The translations under genes and the position numbers were made by a program. The notes beneath the pieces were generated by a model. That model was not told the origin of the DNA and ran no database searches. It saw only the letters and a list, made by a program, of their open reading frames with translations. DNA of 28,548 bases from Haplosporangium gracile (Eukaryota; Mortierellomycota; Mortierellomycetes; Mortierellales; Mortierellaceae), in contig JAAAUF010000538.1 in assembly GCA_015499985.1 (NCBI GenBank), forward strand, positions 1-28,548, in the 5' to 3' direction. Position 1 is the stretch's first letter, and the number at the start of each line of letters is the position of its first letter. Below, one piece after another: positions 1-13,092 of this stretch.

Positions 1-570
1 TTTTCCTGTTCACCGTTTTTTTCACCGTTTGATGGCACAGGGCAGCTGATGCTTCATACTGTGTGGTGTGTGCTTGTCTAGATAGCAAGATGAGGAGAAC
101 GATCTTCTTGATCCACTGCCTATTCAATTGCTCCTCCAATGGTGGTGCTCGAGTTGACCTTCACCTTAACTTTTTCTTCACACTCCTACTTAACTTCCTC
201 TAATGCCCCTGAAGTGGTCAGATTAATTAACACACGCAGAGAAAACGCATTCTCTTTTTTTGTTTGACCCCTTTTGTTCTCTTCGCTCAACCTTCCTTTT
301 CTCTCTTCTCTGTCTCTCTCTCTCTCTTTTCTTCTCGCTCCTTTTCCTTTCTTCCTCCCTTCTCTCTCTCTCACTCCCTCTTTGTTTGCTCATTCGGCAC
401 GTTGTTACTCTCACACCTTCCCTCTCACTACATAAAACTATATTCAAGCTCGACTAAAAACACACACACACACGCACTCTCATTCATTGACACCACATCG
501 CCCTAGGTGGCCTTCCACTCCAGCTGATTGGTGAAATCTCCTCCACTTCTTCCCCTTCACCTTTCCGACA
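1..570. promoter_or_regulatory. 5' flank and leader of the NDR kinase gene
   Basis: No gene can be supported here. A strongly pyrimidine-rich stretch (about 291-390, with runs of CT dinucleotides) lies on the sense strand 180-280 bases upstream of the kinase ATG at 571. A short ACAC run follows at about 460-475. Similar tracts sit upstream of most genes in this window, so I read it as core promoter or 5' leader sequence. Open frames over this stretch on both strands are low-complexity Ser/Leu or Arg/Glu/Lys products of the CT repeat. On the minus strand, 118-180 could be read as a short terminal exon, but nothing upstream supports it. Confidence 0.5.
294..390 (+). repeat. CT-rich microsatellite tract
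   Basis: Nearly uninterrupted pyrimidines containing CT and TTCT repeats. It lies in the presumed promoter or leader of the downstream kinase gene. It is low complexity and does not code. Confidence 0.8.
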
Positions 571-3423
<2,853 letters not shown>

Positions 3424-3723
3424 AGTGCCTTTTCTTTTTTTTTTTTTTTGTTCATTTATTATGAGATACTTTTGTGCATATTTGGTAATGGCGGGCGGGT
3501 TCTTGGGTGTGTATGCCACAGTCCGCGATAATGAAGACTAAAAGAATAAAAAAAAAACCCCCCCCCAAAAACAGCGATAGGTAAAGACACGGCAGATATA
3601 GTGTATCAAGGGCTCGTTTTTGTGTACTAATGTTGATGAAGGAATAACTATCTTATTCAAATATGAAGAGAACGGAAAGGAAAGAGAGGAGGGGGTAAAA
3701 GAAGAAAGACGAGTGTGCAAGCT
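3424..3723. other. Spacer between convergent genes (two 3' UTRs)
   Basis: 300 bases between the stops of the kinase (+) and kelch (-) genes. It contains a T run just after the kinase stop (about 3436-3450), an AATAAA-like motif followed by A and C runs (about 3545-3568), and no open frame of note. It presumably holds both polyadenylation regions. Confidence 0.6.
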
Positions 3724-6234
3724 TTAGAACTTGTTGTTGAAGTACTCGGAGTGATCGGGGTACTGGTCATAGGGACGTTGGGCCTGCTGGGCACGGGCAG
3801 AGGGCGACTGAGCAGTGTAGCTTCCTGCAGTATTGGCGCCCTGCTCACTACGAGACTGTGACCGGTTACGACGGCTCTGCGAAGGCGAACGGCCGCCCAA
3901 CTTGGCGGCCTCACCCCTGGGCAACGAAGCAACCGTCAAGGTAGGTGAGCCATAGAAATCGTCCTGCTGCTGCTGATTGCTGTTGTTGTTAGAACGCTGA
4001 CTGTTGTTGTTGTTGTTGTTGTTGTTGTTGGAGGTCTGGTATTGCTGGTGGTAGAAGGGCAAAGGCTGATCGGGGTAGACGCTCTCGAATCCGTTCATCA
4101 ACTGACGCTGCTGCTCCTCGACATACCGCTTGCGTTCTGCGACGCTGCCGGGCTCGTAGCGGTGGCCACTGGTATCCGTCAGCTCGTACTCGATCACGGC
4201 AGGTTCGCCGCCATATCCGCCAGCGAAGCGATCGTTGTACTTGTTGTTATAGCCGTTGTTGTCATCATAGGGGCGCACATGCTTAAGGTCCTGAACAGAG
4301 TTACCATCAACATAAGCTGGGGCAGGTTGGCGGATTGTGAACGACCGTCCAAGTTTAGACTTGTCGCCACCTTCCTCCAAGTGCAAGCTGCTTCGTCCTG
4401 CGCTACCAATCTGTCCCGAAGCTGAGGCCGAATGCTTTGAGTAAGGACCCGCAGCAACACTTCCGTTGCTGTGGCGACGGGCCTGTCGCTTACGGTAAAA
4501 GATGAAACCTGCGACCAAAAGCAAGACGGCAGCGATTCCTCCAACAGCGCCACCAATCACGCCTCCTTTACCGGATTTGCCTTTTTCGCCGCCGCTGGGG
4601 TCGTTGCCGGGGTGTTGGAAGTTAGGGTTGTTGGGGTTGTTGCTAATACCTAATGAAAAAATCAGGAGTGTGCCAATTCATTGTAGGCTGTTGTTAGTTG
4701 ACGAAAACTATGTTTTCGCGCGAATCTGATTCAAGTAACGTTTTGTTATTTTTTCATACCAGTGCCCTTGATGGGACTCTCAGTAGCGACAACGGCGCCT
4801 GGGGGAGCAGCGGCGGTCCAAGTGCCGGTGAGGGTGTCAAAAAGCGAGAAGGTGTTCACCGCAGAATCTGGGCCTGCGCCAGCCTGACCTGCAAGGAACA
4901 AAGCGATAATAAAAATAGAACAGCTATGTCAGGAATGGATTATGTTCGCACGGTTAACTTTTAAAGTCGTACCTAAACACAACGAAAAGTTACCAAAGGT
5001 ATGCAGGATGGAGTTGTCCTTCAAGAGGACAGAGGCATGGAAAGCACGAGGTTCAGCGGTGACGTTGAGCTTCTTCCAGGTCCAAGCAGCGCCGGTAGTG
5101 TTGAGGAGGTAGATATCACTGAGGGGTACTGTTCCGGTCGCGGTCTGGCCACCATAGATGTATATGTTTCCGTTCTCGTCCTCGACAGCAGAATGTCCGA
5201 ATCGAGCAGAGACGGCATCTCCTGTGATGGGTCTATCGTCATTGGTTGTTTGTTATTTGTGTAAAGAAAAAAAAAAAAGGATAAAAGAAGAGGCGCAAGG
5301 TTAAATTAGACTGTTACCGAGCATCGAAAGACGTTTAGCGAGACAAAAAAAAAAAAAAAAAAACAAAAACAAGGGAAACAAACAAAAAAAAAAAAAAAAA
5401 AAAAAAGACAAAAGCAAGGTAAGCAAACACAAACAAAAGCAAAAGGCAGAAAAAAATGACGGCACTGGTGACAAATTCTCAAAAAGCGACAAAAAAGTAA
5501 AAAGTGAGTTTTTACCTAGTGGTCCAGGTGTTACCACTAAAGGTGGAGGCAGCGTTCATGGCAACAGCGGTTCCAGCTTCGATCTGACCACCTAGGATAA
5601 CCATACTCTTGATAGACTCGACCCAGGTGGCCGTATGGTAACGCGTGGCGACGGGCATGGGCGTACCTGAACGCCATCCCAATCCAGAAGACAAGGTCAA
5701 CATATTCATTTCGTTCGAGAACCCACCTGCAGCTCCTGTGGCAGGTGTGAGCGAACCTCCAATGTAGTAAGCCATAGTCGTAGACTCTCCACCAACAGCG
5801 ACCGCCATACCTCCTCTGGAGCTGACGGCAGGCACGGTCATGTCCATCTTGGTGCTGGTGTATTTGATGGGGTTGAAGATATCACACGACATCTTGTGTG
5901 CGGTTGCGCCGGCAGCGTCAAATCCACCACAGTTGATCATCAGTCCTTGAAGGGTCTCAACGGAGGAATGGAAACCACGAGTGGAGAAGCCTGCCAGCTG
6001 TGTGATGTCGAGCAAGGTCGAGCCCTTGTAGCTACCGTTTTGACCAAGTCGGAGAGAGTAGGCGGCGTTGGAGGGGTTGCCGTCGGCGCCCGAACCTCCC
6101 TGAATAAAGACAGTAGCGTCCACCAGGGTGGCCGAGTGGCCGATGGTTGGCTTGAGATTCTGGGCTTTGACCAACATCGATGAGGATGAGGCACAGACCA
6201 CAATAGCCATCATTATCGAGATGCTCGACTTCAT
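3724..6234 (-). CDS. Kelch-repeat single-pass membrane protein with N/Q-rich tail
   Basis: Exons on the minus strand: 6234-5516, 5232-4994, 4888-4760, 4649-3724, giving 670 residues. A signal peptide at residues 1-24 has a hydrophobic core and likely cleavage at VKA|Q. Kelch-type blades follow, ending in GG-like turns such as FIQGGSG, LMINCGG, YYIGGS, MVILGGQ and IYIYGGQ, at about residues 30-345. After a Gly/Lys/Asn-rich stalk, one membrane segment lies at about 393-414 (VIGGAVGGIAAVLLLVAGFI), then the basic stop-transfer YRKRQARR. The tail of about 250 residues carries a poly-Asn run, a Gln run and a Ser/Arg stretch. Kelch propellers bind proteins or sugars; an outside propeller and inside disordered tail suggest a cell-surface receptor or anchor, which is inference. 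The catalytic ligands of galactose oxidase were not recognised. The chosen start is the ATG just before the signal peptide; upstream in-frame ATGs would only add pyrimidine-tract translation. Confidence 0.88.
3962..4031 (-). repeat. CAA/AAC trinucleotide repeats coding for poly-Gln and poly-Asn
   Basis: GTT and CTG repeats on the plus strand encode, on the sense strand, a run of about nine Asn, then a serine-separated Asn cluster and a Gln run, in the cytoplasmic tail of the kelch protein. Such triplet runs vary in length between strains. Confidence 0.8.
5233..5515 (-). other. T-rich intron 1 of the kelch gene
   Basis: 283 bases, donor GTAAAA and acceptor GATAG. On the plus strand it holds several long A runs (about 5265-5277, 5344-5362 and 5384-5406) separated by AAAC and AAAG motifs. 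It is non-coding; the frame closes exactly when it is removed (AG|A, Arg). Confidence 0.8.
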
Positions 6235-6393
6235 TATGTGATATGTATAGGAACCGTTGGAGGAAGGGAGAGTTGAATGGAGATAGAGGAGGTTGAAAAA
6301 TAAATAGTGAGGGGAGCTTCGAGTCGAATGTGGGTGTGCCGAAGGTGAATCGGAGGAATGAGTCGGATGAGATGGAGTTTCAAGAAGCGAAGT

Positions 6394-6600
6394 TGTCGAG
6401 AGGAAGAGAGAGAGAGGAAGAGGGAGAGGAAGAGGAAGAGGAAGAGGAAGAGGTGACGAAAAGAAGGAGGGAAGGGAGGAAGTGAAGGAGGAGGAGAGGA
6501 TGGAGGGAAGGGAAGGCAGTGGTATGAAAAGAGGATGTGAGTGAAAAGAAAACACGAGAAGAAACAAGAGAGAGGGAAAGGGAGGCAAGGGAAATGAAAA
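6394..6600 (-). promoter_or_regulatory. Polypurine tract in the kelch promoter or leader
   Basis: The plus strand is almost pure purine, with a GGAAGA repeat at about 6399-6453 and further GGAGG and GAAAG blocks to 6600. The sense strand is therefore polypyrimidine, 160-350 bases upstream of the ATG, matching the position of similar tracts at the other genes here. Confidence 0.6.
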
Positions 6601-6931
6601 AAAAAAGAGTGCCAGGCAATGAGGGTCGTACTAATTGAACGGATAAAACCCCGCAAAAAAAAATAGGAAGGCAAACTGTGGGTTTATGCCGGTACACTGG
6701 CTTTTGCCTGTTCTTTTTTCTATTCTCATTTTTCTCCACTGCCACAAGGACTGTAGCCCTCATTAGACTCTATTCATTCCCGGTTAGAAAGAAAAAGAAA
6801 AAAACTTAAGCACACAAGAGAAACAGAAGAATACCCGAGTAAGCCAGCAGGTAGGCAAGCGAAGATGAGGGCAGACCGAGCAAAAATTCAAGCAAGAGAA
6901 GAGGATTGAGAGCTTAACGATATCTGAGAGC

Positions 6932-6983
6932 AAACAACAACAACAACAACAACAACAACAGCAACAACAACAGCAGCAGCAGT
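6932..6983 (+). repeat. CAA/CAG trinucleotide repeat, intergenic
   Basis: About nine consecutive CAA units, then mixed CAA and CAG units ending in CAGCAGCAGCAG. It resembles a polyglutamine-coding run, but no surrounding open frame supports coding. Confidence 0.85.
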
Positions 6984-7047
6984 AACGACAACGACAGAGG
7001 CAGGGAAGAAGTGATAGTTGTGGCTACTTTCTTTGCTGCATACCTTG

Positions 7048-7103
7048 TGCACACAAAATATATCTGCACGAAAGATGCACACAAAATATATTTACACGAA
7101 AGA
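7048..7103. repeat. 28-bp direct tandem duplication
   Basis: Two head-to-tail copies, 7048-7075 and 7076-7103, share 26 of 28 bases. The two differences are a C/T and a G/A. The unit begins TGCACACAAAATATAT and ends CACGAAAGA. It is non-coding. Confidence 0.85.
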
Positions 7104-7854
7104 AATCCCGGAACGCCGTCTTTTTTTTTTTTTTTTTTTTTCTGTGATAAAATCAACTCTTGTTTCGCCACACGAAGTGATGTTTAAATTCAGGAACGAG
7201 AAGGAACCTGAATGGATTACGGAACCTGATCAATCATCACCGAGACACTTTTACCCAACCCCGACTCACGTCGTCGCAAAAAGAGTCTTTCAAAGAAGGA
7301 AAAAAAAAAAAAAACTCAGCATGCGCGTTCCATTATAGCCTCCTCTTATTCATCCGCATAAAAAACGAGCTAGGATAAACAACACAATTCATTGCAGTAG
7401 GACAAAAGTAAATTACAAAAACAAATAAGGATGAAGAGATTCACACACACGAATTGCGACAAAAAGATTCCGCACTAAGAAAGAGGACCAGACCTCGTCT
7501 TGGGCTCACAACATGCCCGTTCATGTATGTGAGCACTTTTTTTTTTCTCTGCGTCCCCTCTGCCTCTCTTACTTTACCACTTCAAATTCGATGGCCTTTT
7601 TTTCTTCTTGCCACCATATATATATGGACACGCCATTCACGGTCGTTACACAACAGCCAAAAAAACAGGGGAAGATTCGCGGCCCAGGAGCGACCAACAT
7701 CTAATCTAGGTTCTAGAGTCACATCTGCTTTATAAACCTTTCGTTTTCTTAAGAAACATTTTGTTTTGACGCTCGTTATCATAAGATGAACTCTCTCCGA
7801 CATATATGCATTGTCATGCAAGTCGTAAATGGAACCTGAGAGCCTTCAAGTCCC

Positions 7855-8142
7855 TCACAGCCACAGCTGTACGCACACATAAGAATTGCTCTTTTCAGGG
7901 GTTTCTTTGGTATCTTGTACGCCTTCCAAAAAGCTTTCCACCGCGAGACAATCATTCGTCTTGGACAGAATCTCCACATTAGACAAATATGCATGCGCAT
8001 CTAGTTTCTGATGAACGCGCATTATCCTTGCTCCAACTAAAGGATGAAGATAAAAAGGACTGGCAAGCATGGTTAACTTGGCTCGTTGAAAATGCCAATC
8101 TACAGCAACGTCATACAAAAAAGCCTGTCCGTCGATACGCCC
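7855..8142 (-). pseudogene. Unidentified open frame, possible exon or gene remnant
   Basis: A 96-codon open frame downstream of DRG1 on the same strand. Its translation has a balanced, protein-like composition, with stretches such as FLYDVAVDWHFQRAK, HPLVGARIMRVHQ and AYLSNVEILSKTNDCLAVES, unlike the low-complexity frames elsewhere in this spacer. There is no ATG at its head; an in-frame stop (8143-8145) precedes it, and a splice acceptor would have to lie at about 8142. I do not recognise a family. It could be an internal exon of an unlisted gene, a decayed gene copy, or chance. Confidence 0.22.
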
Positions 8143-8341
8143 TCAGGCTATAGGCTTTGGAGCAACTGGAGTTGCAAAATAACTCTTTTTCTCACACGCA
8201 GATAAAGGCAAAAAAAAGAACCCCTTCAGTCCAGTCAGCCTTCGTTTCGATACAACGGAATATTACACGAAGAAAACCTTCGCAATTCTGGTTTCTGTTC
8301 ATTGTATTTATTCACTTTGCCAACACGACTGTCCAAGGACT

Positions 8342-10539
8342 TTAACGACGCTTGACGACTTGAATCTAATAGCATCAACAAGAAAAGAAAGATTATTAAT
8401 TAACAGCCTTTTATTTTTTAGCTCCAACATCCATGCCACATGAAGCGAAAGTAACAAAAAAGATGATAGGTCATTATACGTACAACGTCCTCGTTATCCA
8501 CTAGGTGAGAGAGACCCACACGCTGGGGGTTGTGTTTTGCAGAACGACCCCAAACAAGCGCGTACTTGAATTCTGCAGCCAACGACCTGTGAATAGCGTG
8601 ACACTATACACAGGAAATGAAACGCGACAATAAGTTGCAAAGTAAAACCATTAGTATTATCAAACAGGTAAAAACATAAGCTGCTAAGTGCATGGCACCA
8701 ACAATGAGCCTTTTGAAAAGGCATACGTACCACATGCTCGATGGTCGATCCTGCACGGATGATCAAACCACCCTCGAAATCGGGGTACTCGCCTCTCTTC
8801 TTGGTATAAACACGTAACAGGTTCAAGTTCTTCCAGATCGTCTCCACCAAGTAATCCATGTTCAGATCCATCTCACAACTCATAACGACTGTCTTGGGTG
8901 TACGGGCCAGCTCGTCAATCTGCTCGAGCGTAATCGAGTCAATCTTGTTGTAACACTATGCATCGAAAATGAAGGTGGAAGTGCGTGTTAGCATATCGTG
9001 CTCAAGCTTGCATGTATATGCGGCGGTGTAAAATTCTGACGATTAAAGAGTTACTTACGTAAATGGCCTGAATGTACTTGCGGTTGCCGAGAACGATATC
9101 AATGAACTCGTCGACGGTGATATCCTCACGGATCAAAACCTCGGCGTTGAAGATTTCTATTTTGTATGGAACGAAAGATGGTAGCTCGGATTAGTATCGC
9201 TCCCATATATGTCTTTTCATTATCAAAGCCACGCTGGGTTTCTGCCAAGGGAACGTACTGTAGTCGTGAAGAATATGGTAGACCATTTTTTCCGTCAGTG
9301 AGGTGAGCTTGCATGTGGCGTTGAAACTGATTCCTCCTCCAGTCTTGATCTATTATTGTTGATGTACGATAATTCAAAGAAAGGAGGTGTGGAGTAGCCC
9401 TTGGATCAGGGGAATGTATCATATAATTACTACTTCCTTGACAAGAACACCTCCTTATGCATCATGCTGTATGGTCCATTGCGCTTGTATGTTCCTCGTA
9501 CCTTGAAATAGACGTTGGGTCGTTGCGTGTTCAGACGAATACCGACAGCTTCCAATTCAGCCTCCAGGAGCTCCTTCTGTGTGGCAGATTTAGTGGCGTC
9601 CAACATGATCATGATCAAATCTGCAGTTCTGGCGACTGCAATAACCTATTTTCACCCACAATTAACGATCAAGGACAGATATTAAACTATGTACATAGGT
9701 CAATAGATCCATGGCCTTGTCCAATATCCTGTACACCAAGAAAGGCTCTTCTGCTTATTTTACCTGACGACCACGTCCTTTTCCCTGGGCGGCTCCCTCA
9801 ATAATACCGGGAAGATCTAAAAGCTGGATGTTAGCTCCGTTGTACTCAATCTTTCCAGGAATACAGGTCAGGGTTGTGAACTCATAGGCGCATGCTTCCG
9901 AGTGGGTGTTGGTCAGTTTGTTGAGAAGGGTCGATTTTCCGACCGAGGGGAATCCAATGAGCGCTACTCGAGCGTCTCCTGATTTCATGACATCGAATCC
10001 TTCTCCCTATTCCAGTTGAAAGTTGGAGATTGACAAACAGTGAGTAAAGATGTCAGTCGATACGCCAGGCAGTATTACATTTCGTTCCCAATAGAGCGTG
10101 CTCAATATTTACTTTGACGGCAGACTTGCCGGGATCCAAAAGTTGGACGCGATATTTGGCCAACTTGGCCTTCAACAGACCCAAGTGGTACTCCGTAGCT
10201 ATGCGTGCGGTTCAGTTGATACAAATGGTGTATGTCCCGTCAGCTTACTTGTCGTAAGGAAAAGTCGCTTGCTGTTTTTAACCGTCTTTAAAAGAAAAAC
10301 TGACGTATTTCATTTCCTTCCTTGACCTTCTCTTACCCTTGTTCTTTTGAGTCTTCGAGATCTCCTTCTCGATATCGGCGATCTTTTCCAGAATACCCTA
10401 CAGAAGGATCAATGGACCCAAAAGGATGGCAAAGACAGAAGGTATTCAGTCATGCTTGTTCCACTGTAGTGGTAGTAGTTCTCCTCCGGATCGTATTCTC
10501 TCTGTCATGCTGCATTGCTGTGTCCTGACTTCTCACCAT
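8342..10539 (-). CDS. DRG1: DRG1-type GTPase (Rbg1)
   Basis: Developmentally regulated GTP-binding protein of the OBG/DRG family, a cytosolic GTPase that associates with translating ribosomes together with a DFRP1/Tma46-type partner (family knowledge). Ten exons on the minus strand: 10539-10537, 10397-10337, 10198-10113, 10006-9764, 9645-9502, 9349-9259, 9156-9059, 8955-8731, 8603-8484, 8365-8342, giving 364 residues, the usual DRG1 length. It begins [18 protein letters not shown]. The G1 loop GFPSVGKST is at 68-76, DLPG at 114-117, NKID at 245-248 and SCEMD at 268-272. A C-terminal TGS domain covers about 285-360 and ends EDVIQVVKRR. Coding exon 1 is just the ATG, and the last exon is 24 bases. 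Every junction keeps frame and reproduces the conserved DRG1 sequence. DRG2 is unlikely given the N-terminal and TGS sequence. Confidence 0.95.
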
Positions 10540-10875
10540 GATGACAGTGAAGTGTACTGATGTGAAAAGTGAATGAACCCTTTGGAGTTGGGTTGCGACT
10601 TTTTTTTTCCTAGGTCAGGACGGGTTAGCTTAAGGGGTCTCCAATAATTTGATTTTCTACCACGCTTCGAAAGCATGTTAAAAACGAGACAGCCATCGCG
10701 CGCGGTTCAAAGCTTTAAATCCAAAGTCAAAGCTAATAAAAAAAAATGACTTTTATCGATATTCTGTAACGCTAACAAAAAAAGCAAACGCGACTGTGTA
10801 TGGAAAGTGACCTTGCAAAAATTTAAGTGTATTCTCTCTCTCTCTCTCTCGCCCTCTTTCATTCTTTGTTCCTTC
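10540..10875 (-). promoter_or_regulatory. DRG1 promoter / EB1 3' end
   Basis: 336 bases between the EB1 stop and the DRG1 ATG, both genes on the minus strand. It contains a (CT)n microsatellite on the plus strand (10833-10850), just after the EB1 stop, and a T run at about 10600-10608. No open frame of note. The EB1 3' UTR and the DRG1 promoter must share this short space. Confidence 0.5.
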
Positions 10876-12529
10876 TTAGAAGGTCTCATCAGGGTATTCT
10901 TCGGCTTCCGCAGCATGCTCCTCGAGTGGGATCTCAAAACCCTCCTACAAAGACAAAAAAATAATATGTGAATAGTGTAGATCAGTATGTGAAGATGTAC
11001 TTGCACAAAGTGAAAGTGAAAAAAAAGTAAACAAAGTAAAAAAAAGAAAATCAAGATTGAGAGCACGTTGCATTCCGCCTCTATCTAATTTACCTCTGTG
11101 CTGTAAAGGACGGCCTGGATCTCCTTCAACAAGGGGATCTCAGCAATGTCAGGGCTTCTCTCGGACTCCTGCTGGATCAAGACCTCGATATCTCTGAGCT
11201 TGCCAAAGTAAAAGTCGCGCTCCTTCTCAAGAGCAGCAACAGTGGTGCGCTCCTCCTGAAGCTCCTTCTGCAACGCCAAAACAACAGAGTGGTCGGGGCT
11301 TGGTCCACGGAGCGATCTGTTGGCAGCAGCCGAAAGATGGTCGGTCGAACCACGTCCAGACATAGAGCGATTGGCTAATGACATGATAACAAAAGATGGC
11401 CAGGGTTAATGACCTTTGTAGATTTCGTCATCGGTAGTTATAAATTGCAGGGGCGAAACTAATAAAACTAGACGTAAAACTGACCTCCGTTGTTGTTCAT
11501 GGCTCTCCTGGCAGGTGAGCTCGTGGATCTGTTGGCAGCAGCCAAGGGCTCGTTGGAGGCACCGCGGCGAGCAGCGGCATCGTAGTGGTCACCGGGGAAG
11601 TTGCGGTCCCAGAACTTCTTGATCCACTGCAAGAACTCGAGGTTGTCCTGCATCTTGCACTTCATGAGGCGCTCTGTAGGGACAGCCTATATTCATAAAA
11701 AAATAATGAATTATCAGAGGGACAGATAAAAAACCCCCCAAGTAGATTGTCCTGCAACTTTTGGAAAAAAACCTCGTTTGCTATTGGTCATCCTGTCAAT
11801 GCTTCCTTCGAATCCCGCCAAGCTGACCCTACCTTGTCGATCTTGCGGTTGGTGAAGCAGGTCTGGAGGACCTTGTAGTTGCCGAGGTATTCATACTCGT
11901 GCTTGGTAGCAAATTTGACACGCTGCATGGGGAGGTCACCTACACGTGAAAAAACAACAACAACAAATATATGGCGAGGTCAGATAAAAAGGCATAATCT
12001 GGGTGATATCCTTGTCCACTCTATCTTGAAGCATTGTCGTACCATAGATGGAGTCCATGATCTGAGCATAAGCGGCACCTATTGTCAATAAAACCAAAAT
12101 AAAAAAGGGTTGCAGAGAAGCGTTAACAAATAAAAGTGTGTGAGTTTGTTGTCTCCTTTTAGGGTGCTCTCTGCACTCTCCTGAAAACGAGACTCGGCAA
12201 GAGAATGGAGCTTCCCATGAGCGGCGCTATGTTGAGAGAGCGATTTTTGTGCACTCCCCATCTCGTTGTTCGCTGATGAGGCAGGTTCGATCGTTCCTAA
12301 TTGCTCTTCGATTTGCAAGCCAGTGTGTTCCGTGTTGTCTTTAGGTTACAAAAAAGAAAAGGCCGGTGATGTTTCCCGCGAGACAAAAGTAAAGATGTCG
12401 AGTGTGTGTGACTAAGAGGAAGCACGTGTGAGAAGAACGGGTACCTGTTCCCAGCTGCTCGACTTTGGTGTAGTTGAGCTGAAGCAGCTCGTTGACCCAG
12501 GCGATAAGTTCTCCTCTGCTCTCAGACAT
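10876..12529 (-). CDS. EB1/Bim1/Mal3 microtubule plus-end binding protein
   Basis: End-binding protein that tracks growing microtubule plus ends and recruits partners through its C-terminal dimer (family knowledge). Six exons on the minus strand: 12529-12445, 12078-12043, 11939-11833, 11686-11485, 11374-11094, 10944-10876, giving 259 residues. The calponin-homology domain covers about 1-125: it starts MSESRGELIAWVNELLQLNY, then GTGAAYAQIMDSIYG, HEYEYLGNYKVLQ, and LEFLQWIKKFWDRNFPG. A Ser/Arg/Ala-rich basic linker runs over about 127-180. The EB homology coiled coil (LQKELQEERTTVAALEKERD through FYFGKLRDIEVL) is at about 182-237. The acidic tail ends EEYPDETF, with a terminal Phe rather than the EEY/F end of animal EB1. 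Exon 2 is only 36 bases but encodes invariant CH-domain residues. Confidence 0.95.
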
Positions 12530-13092
12530 GATGATGTTGGGTTGGTTGTGTGGTTGGTGGTTGGCGGTGATGAAAAGAGACAACCTCCTGCACTTTCTCC
12601 CCCTGGTGACCGACTTTTCTGTCCTCCCGGCCAAAGATGGAAAGTCCCCTTAATCGATTAGAGTGTTGGGAGCACCATCAAGCAACGCCATCAACAGAGT
12701 GCAACTGCTCATAATGCATCCATAGGTTTGAGTAATGATTTTTATTCGCGATGAATATTACAGAGGTAGTTTACAAAAAGCAATTGAGAATAAAGACACC
12801 ATGGGGATAAACATGGAAGTAGCAAAGGAAACAGAAAAAAAAGAACAAGGAAAGAGATATTAAGCTTCCAAGAGGGCAAGAAATCCTAAGCGACCAAACT
12901 GCAAGTGGAGATGGAAAGGGCAGAAGGTAAACGCAAAGAACAAAGAAAGGAGAGAAAAAACTGTCAAAAAAAGATACACTGGGAAGTCATCAAGGTTCGC
13001 TATGAGTTCCGATCCTGTCGGGTTTGTCGCTCATATCCCGCAATGCTCTTCCCACCACGACAACGAGGAGACCATGGCCACCAGTGGTTGAC
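12530..13092 (-). promoter_or_regulatory. EB1 promoter / H1 3' region
   Basis: 563 bases between the H1 stop and the EB1 ATG, both on the minus strand. Purine-rich and A-rich stretches occur on the plus strand at about 12825-12975. I see no open frame with protein-like composition, no RNA gene and no repeat. Confidence 0.45.

Larger units (their letters stand above)
6235..8341. other. 2.1-kb spacer without a confirmed gene
   Basis: Between the start of the kelch gene and the stop of the DRG1 gene. It holds the kelch promoter with its purine tract, a CAA repeat, a 28-bp tandem duplication, a T21 run (7121-7141), a palindromic TATA stretch near 7617-7625 and one open frame of 96 codons on the minus strand (7855-8142). 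None of these could be tied to a known family. No RNA gene was recognised. Confidence 0.5.

Noticed and set aside
118..185. Possible terminal exon on the minus strand at the left edge
   Set aside because: A short frame after a TAG acceptor-like site ends at 118, but any upstream exons would lie inside the kinase leader or gene on the opposite strand and none was found.
6235..6588. 118-residue N-terminal extension of the kelch protein
   Set aside because: It is Ser/Leu/Pro translation of the pyrimidine-rich leader. The ATG at 6234 is followed directly by a good signal peptide.
6888..7171. ORFs over the CAA repeat (poly-Val, poly-Leu)
   Set aside because: Produced by the trinucleotide repeat alone; no flanking coding features.
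11798..11818. TTCGAATCC motif resembling a tRNA B box
   Set aside because: No matching A box, acceptor stem or anticodon arm around it; it lies in an EB1 intron.
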